Source: Thermoanaerobaculia bacterium (GTDB lineage: Bacteria > Acidobacteriota > Thermoanaerobaculia > UBA5066). Taken from it: a stretch of 39,463 nt of DNA. Position 1 is the stretch's first letter; each line of letters opens with the position of its first letter. Shown in pieces: positions 17,143 through 26,936 of the stretch. The translations under genes were made by a program, and so were the position numbers. Below the pieces are notes generated by a model. It ran no database searches. It was not told the DNA's origin and saw only the letters and a program-made list of their open reading frames with translations. The stretch is taken from contig JAJVIN010000008.1 in NCBI GenBank assembly GCA_022071945.1, positions 20,634 through 60,096 of the forward strand, in the 5' to 3' direction.

Positions 17143-18906
17143 ATGTCTTCTCCCCTTGACGAATTGGCGGTGCGCGACTCTCTCAATCTCGTAATCGAGA
17201 AGCTCCAGGCGGGCCGATGTGCGTTCTACGTCCTCGACCGGCCCGGGAGCTTCCGGCTGGCGGCAGGCTTCGGGTTTGGCCGCACGGAACGGCCGGCGGT
17301 CGAGCTCGCCCGGACCGACCCCCTGGTCGAGTTCGTCTTCGAAAGGCGGGAACCGGCGTTCATCAATGACATCCGGACGGCCGGACGTCTGCGGCCGATC
17401 CTGGAGGCAGCGGCGGCGGCCCGACTCCTGGCCGCTCCGCTGTTCCTCAACGGCCGGATCACCGGAATCCTGGAGGTTCGGGACAAGAAGAACGGGGAGC
17501 CGTTCACGTCGAGTGACATCCCGTGGGTCCTCGAGGCCCTTCGCCGGATCTCCGTCTCGATGAGAACGCAAGAAAAGACCACGGCGGCGGATTCCACGGG
17601 GCAAGCCGTGGACTACTCGGTCTTCGAGCAGACGGTGACCCTGACCCGCCCCCAGCTCTCCTCGCCATCGGGGCGTGGCCCCGAGTTCGAGATCGTGCAG
17701 GGAGCCGCGGCCTACGACGTCCTGCCGGCGGAGAAGGGTGCCCAGGGCCGGCCGGTCGTCCCGCTCGCCGTGCCGATCGCGGCGCCCCCCGAGGCGTTTC
17801 CGAGCAACACGGAGAGATTGATCCAGTTGATCGAGGAGCGGATGCTCGTGGGCGAGGGACGGGGGGCGGACAGCGCTGCCGGCGGGTCCGTTCGGGAATC
17901 GAGCTTCTACCGTTTCTTCACCGAGGCCTTCGTCAGCCTCCCCGAGGTCGAGGCCGTCGCTCTATCGGTCTACGAGCCCGGGCAATTGACGGTCTGGCTG
18001 GCGTGCCGGCGGATGTTCTCGCCCGAGGCCGAAGCCGTCTTTTTCGACAACCTCGACAAGACGCTCCAAAAGCAAGCCCCCCGCTTCGGCCTCCCGGGGG
18101 CGAGGACGATCAACCCGGTCTTCGTCTCGCCCAGGGGCGAGGAGTCCGCCTCGGCCCCTCTCGGCAAGTCCGAGGTGGGCGCGATCCAGTCGTCCCTCGT
18201 GACGGCGGGCAGCGGGGAAGTGACGCTCTTTTCCCTCGTCTTCAGGCGCTCGGCGACCCCGGCCGATCGCGATGCGGCCAAGCCCGTCCATGTCCTCGTG
18301 AAAAACGCCCTGGTGGAGGTCCGTGCCGCGGTTCGGTACCGGGAGTCCTACCGGGGTCTCGTGAGCCTGTTCCTCGAGCCCGGGCTGAAGCGCTTCACGG
18401 CGCTCAAGACTCACTCCCTCAGCGTGGGGCGGATGGCGCGCAAGTTCGCCACCCACCTCGGCCTGCCCTCGACCGAGATCGAGCAGCTGACGGTCGCGGG
18501 CATCCTGCACGACGTCGGGATGAGGGAGCTCAACTACGACGAGATCTACGCGAAAAGGACTCTTTCGGAAAGCGAGATCCGGCTCGTCAGGCAGCACCCG
18601 AGGCTGGGCGCCTACCTCCTGGAGGCGGTTCCGTGGCCGTACCCGGTGGCTCCCCTGGTGAAGCACCACCACGAGCGCTGGGATGGCGGGGGGTACCCCG
18701 ATGGCCTCCGCGCGGAGGAGATCCCGCTCGGCTCGCGCATCATCCACCTCTGCGAGACATTCGACGCGATGACGTCGTCGAGCTCCTACAGGCAGGTCTA
18801 CAACATCGACCAAGCCCTGGAGATCATCTCCAAGAAGCGCGGAACGCAGTTCGACCCGGACCTGACCCCGGCCTTCCTTCAGTTGGCAGAGAACCTCGGA
18901 ACGTAG
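17143..18906 (+). CDS. GAF and HD-GYP domain protein, probable c-di-GMP phosphodiesterase
   Basis: 587 aa. A GAF-like sensory domain covers about 10-140, an uncharacterised middle region about 200-410 (acidic, no clear motif), and the HD-GYP domain about 415-580. The metal ligands of an active HD-GYP enzyme are all seen: His in HSLSVGRMA, HD in GILHDVGM, His in RQHPRLG, HH in KHHHERW and Asp in CETFDAM. The GYP motif is in HHERWDGGGYPDGL. It should hydrolyse c-di-GMP in the cytoplasm in response to a ligand bound by GAF. The ATG is chosen because the GAF-like domain begins immediately after. It lies 14 bases upstream of smpB. Confidence 0.9.
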   Translation: MSSPLDELAVRDSLNLVIEKLQAGRCAFYVLDRPGSFRLAAGFGFGRTERPAVELARTDPLVEFVFERREPAFINDIRTAGRLRPILEAAAAARLLAAPLFLNGRITGILEVRDKKNGEPFTSSDIPWVLEALRRISVSMRTQEKTTAADSTGQAVDYSVFEQTVTLTRPQLSSPSGRGPEFEIVQGAAAYDVLPAEKGAQGRPVVPLAVPIAAPPEAFPSNTERLIQLIEERMLVGEGRGADSAAGGSVRESSFYRFFTEAFVSLPEVEAVALSVYEPGQLTVWLACRRMFSPEAEAVFFDNLDKTLQKQAPRFGLPGARTINPVFVSPRGEESASAPLGKSEVGAIQSSLVTAGSGEVTLFSLVFRRSATPADRDAAKPVHVLVKNALVEVRAAVRYRESYRGLVSLFLEPGLKRFTALKTHSLSVGRMARKFATHLGLPSTEIEQLTVAGILHDVGMRELNYDEIYAKRTLSESEIRLVRQHPRLGAYLLEAVPWPYPVAPLVKHHHERWDGGGYPDGLRAEEIPLGSRIIHLCETFDAMTSSSSYRQVYNIDQALEIISKKRGTQFDPDLTPAFLQLAENLGT

Positions 18907-18920
18907 AGACTCCTGGGGTC

Positions 18921-19436
18921 ATGAAGTCGAAAGTCGAACGGCAGCTCGCCCGGGAGCGGGAGAACAAGGAGAAACGCGCCAGCGCGATCAAGCCCATCGC
19001 GCAGAACCGCCGCGCGCTTTTCGAGTACGAGATCGAGGAGAAGCTGGAGGCCGGACTCGTGCTCGTGGGCACCGAGGTGAAGTCGCTCCGGCACGGCCAG
19101 GCGAGCCTCGCGGATGGCTATGTGGCCCTGGAGAAAGGCGAGGCCTACCTTCTCGACGTCAACATCGCCCCTTACGCCGCCGGCAGCTACAACAACCCCG
19201 ACCCGAAGCGAAAGCGCAAGCTCCTGTTGAACCGGCGCGAGCTCGACCGGCTGGGCACGAAGCTCGCCAAGCTCGGCGCGACCTGCATCCCCCTCTCGCT
19301 CTACTTCAAGGGGCCCTTCGTCAAGGCCCAGATCGCCATCGTGACCGGCAAGAAGAAGTACGACAAGCGCGAGACGATCAAGAGACGAGAGTCGGATCGC
19401 GAGACCCGGGCCGCCATCAAGGCGAACCGGAGATAG
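18921..19436 (+). CDS. smpB: SsrA-binding protein
   Basis: 171 aa. SmpB binds tmRNA and brings it to stalled ribosomes for trans-translation. The family core is clear: IAQNRRALFEYEIEEKLEAGLVLVGTE near residues 23-49, then VKSLRHGQASLADGYV, and NNPDPKRKRKLLLNRREL. The basic C-terminal tail GKKKYDKRETIKRRESDRE is the part that enters the decoding centre. The frame remains open far upstream in a high-GC shadow, but ATG 18921 matches the family start. No tmRNA gene is visible in the window. Confidence 0.96.
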   Translation: MKSKVERQLARERENKEKRASAIKPIAQNRRALFEYEIEEKLEAGLVLVGTEVKSLRHGQASLADGYVALEKGEAYLLDVNIAPYAAGSYNNPDPKRKRKLLLNRRELDRLGTKLAKLGATCIPLSLYFKGPFVKAQIAIVTGKKKYDKRETIKRRESDRETRAAIKANRR

Positions 19437-19492
19437 CTCCCAACCGGCGGGAGATCCGGTGCGGCAGCCGGAACGGAAGAAACGGCATACAG

Positions 19493-22357
<2,865 letters not shown>

Positions 22358-22397
22358 AATCCCTGTTCGTCGAGGAAAATAGGAACTCAGTTCTGTC

Positions 22398-23258
22398 GTG
22401 ATTACGGGATTCAACACCGACGTCAAGCACGGAGGGAAGGTCTTTCACATTCAGACCGAGGACCGCGGTCTGGCGAATCCGGTTGTCGAGTCGCTGGTCT
22501 ACGTGGGAGGAGAGATCCTTCTCTCCAAGAAAAGCCCCTACGACAAGCACATCCTCGACGGCAAGGTCGACGAGTCGCTCGTCCGGCAGATGATGGACCT
22601 CCAGCATCGCCGCATCATCGAGGCGATCCGGCGCGGACGCTTCGACGGGCCGAGGCCCGGGGCCGCGGTGCCGGGCGCGGACGGACAGGAAGAGACACCC
22701 GGAGAAGCTCCGCCGGTGGCACCGCCGGCCCCGCTCTCACCGGCAGCGGCCGCCGCCACAGCAGCGATTCTCTCGAGAAACAGCGGGATCTTCGCGGCCA
22801 TTCCTCCGAGCCGCCCCCCCATGACCCCGCCCGCCAACTCGAGCCCCCTGGGGATCAAGGCCCCCGTGCAGATGGTCCCGCCTCCGAGCACCGAGGCGCG
22901 CTCCCTCGACCAGGTCATCATGGATTACCTGGCTTCCGAAGCGGCCTCCGAACACCTGGTCCTGTCAGTCGTCAAGGGAGGAGAGATCGTTGCGGGCGAG
23001 GCGGTCGCCCTCTCGATCCGGGCGGTGACGTCGCTCACCGAACGGCCGGTCGGAAACGCGCAGGTCTCGGTCCGCATCGTCTCGACCGCCGGTCCCCCCC
23101 AGATCCTCTACCGGGGCACGACCGGTAACGACGGACTCGTGAAGCTGACGTGCCACATCCCCGAGATCGGGCCGGCCAACGCCGCCCTCATCATCGCGGC
23201 GACCTCGCCCCTCGGGAGTAACGAGGTCAAGCACCTGGTCCGGAAGAAGCCGCGCTGA
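22398..23258 (+). CDS. Conserved protein of unknown function with Ig-like C-terminus
   Basis: 286 aa from GTG. The N-terminal block (1-75; FNTDVKHGGKVFHIQTED, then SLVYVGGEILLSKKSPY) belongs to a conserved but uncharacterised group I recall from Acidobacteriota and deltaproteobacteria. A low-complexity Ala/Pro linker (about 85-160) joins it to a beta-sandwich-like domain (about 180-286; VSVRIVSTAGPPQ, GNDGLVKLTCHIPE) resembling bacterial Ig-like folds. There is no signal peptide or transmembrane helix. The ribosome site is weak: AGGA 13 bases from the GTG. The stop codon overlaps the next start (CTGA). Function is not known. Confidence 0.7.
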   Translation: MITGFNTDVKHGGKVFHIQTEDRGLANPVVESLVYVGGEILLSKKSPYDKHILDGKVDESLVRQMMDLQHRRIIEAIRRGRFDGPRPGAAVPGADGQEETPGEAPPVAPPAPLSPAAAAATAAILSRNSGIFAAIPPSRPPMTPPANSSPLGIKAPVQMVPPPSTEARSLDQVIMDYLASEAASEHLVLSVVKGGEIVAGEAVALSIRAVTSLTERPVGNAQVSVRIVSTAGPPQILYRGTTGNDGLVKLTCHIPEIGPANAALIIAATSPLGSNEVKHLVRKKPR

Positions 23259-24919
23259 CGGGCGCGGCGTTCTCCCTCGAGCCGATCCCTCGCCGGCGTG
23301 GAGACCGTCTCCGCGAACTCCTGATCGCGGCGCTCGTTTTCGCCATCAGCTTCGCGGCGTACCGTTCCTCGCCTCGGCAGCTCGCAACCGGCGACACCGA
23401 GTCGATCCGGCGGCTCCCCTTTGCACTGCTCTCTCGAGGGACCGCGGATCTTTCCGGCGATCCGTTCTTCCAGGCAGATCCGCTTCACTACTCCGCCGTT
23501 CGAGCTGGCGAGAGGGTTCTCCCGGCCTTCCCGATCGGCACGGCCCTTCTTGCCACCCCCGCAGCACTTCTCTTCCCACACGAGCGCCCGCCGGACGACT
23601 CGACCGTTCTCGCGTTCGAGAAAACGGCCGCGGCTCTGATCGCGTCGTTCACCGCGCTCTTCTTCTTTCTCGCCCTGAGGGCGCGTTTCGGCTCGACGAA
23701 CTCGATCCTCGCGACTGTTCTCTTCGCCTTCGGCACCAGTCAGTTCGCTACCGCGAGTCAGGGACTCTGGCCCTTCACCGGGGAGCTCTTCTTTCTCGTG
23801 GCGGCCCTAACGATCGCCGAAATGTCCCCAGGGGAGGGGTCTGCTGCCGGTCCGCTCGCGGCCGGACTCGCCCTGTCCGCGGCGTTTCTCTGCCGGCCCA
23901 CGGCGCTTCTCTTCTTCCCCGTCCTCGCGATTGCTCTGGAGTTCCGTCCACGCCGCCTGGCCGGGCTCGCGATCGGTACGGTTGTCGGGCTCGCGGCTGC
24001 GCTCTCCCTTCAGAAGGTGCTTCTCGGAGGCTGGCTCGGCCCCTATGTCGAGATCAACCGGGCACAGGGCATGTGGGATTTCGACCCGCGTGAGGGGCTT
24101 TCCGGGGTGCTCTTCAGCCCGAGCCGGGGCCTGCTCCCGTTTTTTCCTTACCTCGTTGCGGCCGCCGGAGTGCTCGTGAAGAACCGGATGGAGTCCCGGC
24201 CTCCGCTCTGGAGGGCCGCGCTCGCCTATGGAGCCCTGGCCCCGGCCGTTCTGGCCGCTGGCTACGCGAAGTGGTGGGGTGGTGACGGTCTCGGCCCGAG
24301 GCTTCTGACCGAGGCGAGCCCCTTCCTCGCTTGGCTCACCGTCGAGGCGTGGGCGGCCTGCCGTTCGCGAGCGGCACGAGGATTTCTGGCTTTTCTCGTT
24401 CTCTTCTCGGTCTCGACTCAGTTCCTGCTCGTCTTCAGAAGCGCCGGGATGGCGTGGAACGGAGCGGTGCGGCCGGACGAGAATCCGGGGCGGCTCTTTT
24501 CGCTCCGCGACAGCCAGCTTGCGGCGGTCTGGCTCCCCGCCTGGAGGCCATCCCCGGAGCTGATTCAGACGGAGAAAGAGGACCCCGGCCTCTCGGGCAG
24601 CCTGGACAGCCCGGCCGCTGGCCAGGAGGTCTCGGGCGTCCTCGTCCTGCGGGGCTGGGCCCGGATCCCCGGAGAAGATCTGACCGTGGAAGCCTGGATC
24701 AACGGCGCGCCCGCGGAGGACGCGCTCACGGTTCGACACGCGCGGCCGGACGTGGCGTCGGCGCTCCCCGGCCTCGGAGACTGTTCGAGAGCGGGATATG
24801 AGATCCGGATCCCGCGGCCGCTCACCCGCCCCGGGAAGGCGAGGGTGGTCGTGGTCTTCCGGACCCGCGACGGACGGGTCCGGCACTACCCGCAGGTCGT
24901 CCTTCGCTGGCGCCCGTAG
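23255..24919 (+). CDS. GT-C-like multi-spanning membrane protein, CTG start proposed
   Basis: About 554 aa from CTG at 23255. The protein clearly extends upstream of the first conventional start (GTG 23798): the same frame codes for a basic N-terminus, a first helix (LLIAALVFAISFAAY), an acidic loop with D47-T-E and further helices. No in-frame ATG, GTG or TTG occurs between the TAA at 23219 and 23798. CTG 23255 overlaps the previous stop as CTGA and has GGAAG eight bases upstream. Many helices and the loop acidic residues resemble GT-C glycosyltransferases (PMT/ArnT-like) that use polyprenyl-phosphate sugars; this is a fold-level guess. The C-terminal 110 residues form an Ig-like domain (SGVLVLRGWARIPG). 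A sequencing frameshift near the start is an alternative. Confidence 0.72.
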   Translation: MTGAAFSLEPIPRRRGDRLRELLIAALVFAISFAAYRSSPRQLATGDTESIRRLPFALLSRGTADLSGDPFFQADPLHYSAVRAGERVLPAFPIGTALLATPAALLFPHERPPDDSTVLAFEKTAAALIASFTALFFFLALRARFGSTNSILATVLFAFGTSQFATASQGLWPFTGELFFLVAALTIAEMSPGEGSAAGPLAAGLALSAAFLCRPTALLFFPVLAIALEFRPRRLAGLAIGTVVGLAAALSLQKVLLGGWLGPYVEINRAQGMWDFDPREGLSGVLFSPSRGLLPFFPYLVAAAGVLVKNRMESRPPLWRAALAYGALAPAVLAAGYAKWWGGDGLGPRLLTEASPFLAWLTVEAWAACRSRAARGFLAFLVLFSVSTQFLLVFRSAGMAWNGAVRPDENPGRLFSLRDSQLAAVWLPAWRPSPELIQTEKEDPGLSGSLDSPAAGQEVSGVLVLRGWARIPGEDLTVEAWINGAPAEDALTVRHARPDVASALPGLGDCSRAGYEIRIPRPLTRPGKARVVVVFRTRDGRVRHYPQVVLRWRP

Positions 24920-24940
24920 GCAAGAGAGGCCCTACGGGCG
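24911..24940. terminator. Hairpin spanning two convergent stop codons
   Basis: The perfect ten-base arms CGCCCGTAGG (24911-24920) and CCTACGGGCG (24931-24940) have a ten-base loop. Each arm contains the TAG stop of one of the two converging genes. There is no T-run, so it may be a weak or factor-assisted bidirectional terminator. Confidence 0.5.
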
Positions 24941-25756
24941 AGGGTCGCGCCTGAGCTTCGCGAGCTCTTCCTCGAGCTGGCGAGCTCTCTCGGCGAGCCG
25001 CTGGGCCTCGTCGATCGCCGCTCGGGCGCGTTCCGCCTCGGCGGCGGCGCGCTGCTCCGCCTCTTCTTGCCGGGCCGTGACTCCGTCGAGCATCGCCTCG
25101 AGCGACTCGATCGTCTCCCTCGCGTCGAGGACGGGCGCGGTCCCCATCACGAACCGCAGCCTCTCGCCCTCGATCCTCAGATCCAGGCCCAAGACTGCAC
25201 TGGCAAGACGGCCGCCCTGTGGCAGCACACGTTCGTACACTCGCGCGCCCGGCTCCGGCAGGCGGTACCCGAAGAGGCGGAGCTTCCTGCGGTCAAAGAC
25301 CATGTACTCGGGGATCCCGAGACGGGCGAACCACTTCACGTTCCGGTCGAGGTCCTTCAACCGGCGGCCCGAGACGTGGATCTCGAGGGCGAGGTCGATC
25401 CCCTTCTTCTCGGCGCTGACGACCCAGCTTTCCCGGGGGTGGAGATCGACGTCCAGGACCGCCATGACATCCGGGGCGAACATCCGCTCGCCCGGGTAGT
25501 AGATGGCCATCTCGCTCGCGAGATAGACGCGGCGGTTCGTCTTGCGGAAGTAGGTCCGCAAGGTCTCCATGGCCAGGGTCTTCGCCTCCCAGTGGAGATC
25601 CCCTTCCGGCGGCGCGGACTCGACCACATCGAACTCGGAGGGAAGCTCGTCCAGGACGCGGGCTCTCTCCGCCTCCGACAGGGCGTCCCAGATCTCCTGC
25701 GAGGGGGCTCGCGGATCGCTTTCGTCCACGTGGTATGCGGGATGGGTGGCGCTCAT
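24932..25756 (-). CDS. Uma2 family (DUF820) putative nuclease-fold protein
   Basis: 274 aa. The Uma2 domain (about 40-190) is a PD-(D/E)XK-like fold. The acidic residue in FAPDVMAVLDV and the Glu in LALEIHVSGRRLKDLDRNV mark the expected active site, followed by the family stretch WFARLGIPEYMVFDRR. The usual EVLSPS form is EIHVSG here. Residues about 215-270 form an Ala/Glu/Arg-rich coiled coil. Uma2 genes are abundant in some genomes but their biological role is unsettled. The ATG has GAGG five bases upstream. It converges on the GT-C-like gene with only 12 bases between stops. Confidence 0.85.
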   Translation of the reverse strand: MSATHPAYHVDESDPRAPSQEIWDALSEAERARVLDELPSEFDVVESAPPEGDLHWEAKTLAMETLRTYFRKTNRRVYLASEMAIYYPGERMFAPDVMAVLDVDLHPRESWVVSAEKKGIDLALEIHVSGRRLKDLDRNVKWFARLGIPEYMVFDRRKLRLFGYRLPEPGARVYERVLPQGGRLASAVLGLDLRIEGERLRFVMGTAPVLDARETIESLEAMLDGVTARQEEAEQRAAAEAERARAAIDEAQRLAERARQLEEELAKLRRDPRP

Positions 25757-25780
25757 CCAAACCTCAGTTTATTCCAGGGG

Positions 25781-25809
25781 TTGCAGAATTCCCCAAGCTT
25801 CACTATATT
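25781..25809 (+). promoter_or_regulatory. Promoter of tRNA-Lys
   Basis: TTGCAG (25781-25786), a 17-base spacer and TATATT (25804-25809). Transcription would begin near 25816, giving a leader of about 28 bases before the tRNA. A good sigma-70-type match in a locally AT-richer stretch. Confidence 0.7.
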
Positions 25810-25844
25810 TCGCCGTCCCGGACGTTTCCGAACGGCCGGACCCT

Positions 25845-25920
25845 GGGCCGGTAGCTCAATTGGCAGAGCAAGAGACTCTTAATCTCTGGGTTGGGGGTTC
25901 GATTCCCTCCCGGCTCACCA
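25845..25920 (+). tRNA. tRNA-Lys (anticodon CTT)
   Basis: A 76-base cloverleaf. Acceptor GGGCCGG pairs with CCGGCTC (one G-U), the D stem is GCTC/GAGC, the anticodon stem AGAGA/TCTCT with loop CTCTTAA (anticodon CTT, reading AAG), and the T arm has the TTCGATT loop. Discriminator A and an encoded CCA end the gene. It has its own promoter and terminator. Confidence 0.97.
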
Positions 25921-25951
25921 GATTCCCCAGCTGTTGCCGCAAGGCATGACC

Positions 25952-25980
25952 CGCCCGCTCCCGAGCGGGCGTTTTCATTT
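25952..25980 (+). terminator. Rho-independent terminator of tRNA-Lys
   Basis: The stem CGCCCGCTC/GAGCGGGCG (25952-25960, 25963-25971) is followed by TTTTCATTT. It lies 31 bases after the tRNA and separates it from the polysaccharide operon. Confidence 0.85.
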
Positions 25981-25991
25981 CTCCCGCCAGG

Positions 25992-26019
25992 TTGTTGAAT
26001 GAAGCGACCCGGATATCAT
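25992..26019 (+). promoter_or_regulatory. Candidate promoter of the polysaccharide operon
   Basis: TTGTTG (25992-25997), a 16-base spacer and TATCAT (26014-26019; five of six match). It lies between the tRNA terminator and the permease gene, giving a leader of about 50 bases. The -35 match is weak. Confidence 0.45.
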
Positions 26020-26075
26020 CGGTTTTTTCCCGGGGGTTCCGGGGCGCTCGAGGCTCTCGCTCAGCCAGGATCCTG

Positions 26076-26915
26076 ATGAACGTACCGACCGCCTATTACG
26101 ATTCCTCACGCCGCTCGTTCCGAGTCTTCGAGGAGTTCGTCGAGCTCTGGCGATACCGGGAGCTCCTCGGACAGATGATCGTCCGGAACGTGAAGACGCG
26201 CTACAAGCGGTCGGTGATGGGGGTGGCCTGGACACTCCTGAATCCGCTCCTCGTCATGGCCGTCCTCTCCCTCGTCTTCTCGCAGCTCTTCCTGACGCTG
26301 AACTTCGAGCACTACCCGGTCTACCTCCTGAGCGGCCTCGTCCTCTGGAACTTCTTCTCTCAGTCCGTCATGTCCTCGATGAACGAGCTGGTGTGGGGGA
26401 GCAACCTCATCAAGCGGATCTACGTGCCACGGACGATCTTCGCGGTGGCAGCGGTCGGGACGGCGCTGGTGAACCTCCTGCTCACCCTGATCCCGCTCGC
26501 GATCGTGATGCTCGTCTTGGGGCATCGCTTTTCCACGGCCCTCTTCTTCCTGCCGGTGGCCATCGTCACGGCATCCCTTTTCGTGCTGGGGATGTCGCTC
26601 CTCCTCTCGACGCTCGCGGTCTTCTTCACCGACGTCATCGACATGTTCCATGTCGTCCTGACGCTCTGGATGTACATGACCCCGGTGATGTACCCGAAGG
26701 AGCTGATCCTCAACCGGCCGGAGCCCATCGCGAAGTGGCTCCTGGATCTGAACCCGATGTACCACATGATCGAGGTTTTCCGGGCTCCCATCTACCTCGG
26801 CTGGGTCTCGGGTTACAAGACGCTCCTGGCCGCCATCCTGTGCTCCGTCGTCGTCTTTGTCGCGGGCTGGGTCGCCTTCTCGCTGAAGTCCGATCAGTTC
26901 GCCTATCGTGTCTGA
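26076..26915 (+). CDS. Polysaccharide ABC exporter permease (Wzm/TagG-like, ABC2 type)
   Basis: 279 aa with about six transmembrane helices. It forms the membrane channel that moves an undecaprenyl-linked glycan out of the cytoplasm. The N-terminal amphipathic WRYRELLGQMIVRNVKTRYK followed by GVAWTLLNPLLVM is the hallmark of this family, as is WMYMTPVMYPKELI before the last helices and LNPMYHMIEVFRAPIYLG. The frame opens earlier (25992), but ATG 26076 has AGGA five bases upstream and is the normal family start. It is first in the six-gene operon; its ATPase partner begins 21 bases after it. Confidence 0.93.
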   Translation: MNVPTAYYDSSRRSFRVFEEFVELWRYRELLGQMIVRNVKTRYKRSVMGVAWTLLNPLLVMAVLSLVFSQLFLTLNFEHYPVYLLSGLVLWNFFSQSVMSSMNELVWGSNLIKRIYVPRTIFAVAAVGTALVNLLLTLIPLAIVMLVLGHRFSTALFFLPVAIVTASLFVLGMSLLLSTLAVFFTDVIDMFHVVLTLWMYMTPVMYPKELILNRPEPIAKWLLDLNPMYHMIEVFRAPIYLGWVSGYKTLLAAILCSVVVFVAGWVAFSLKSDQFAYRV

Positions 26916-26936
26916 CGCCGTGGCGGCGGATCGGCG

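Noticed and set aside
17523-18920. Upstream extension of the smpB frame
   Set aside because: It lies inside the HD-GYP gene in another frame; the SmpB family start is the ATG at 18921.
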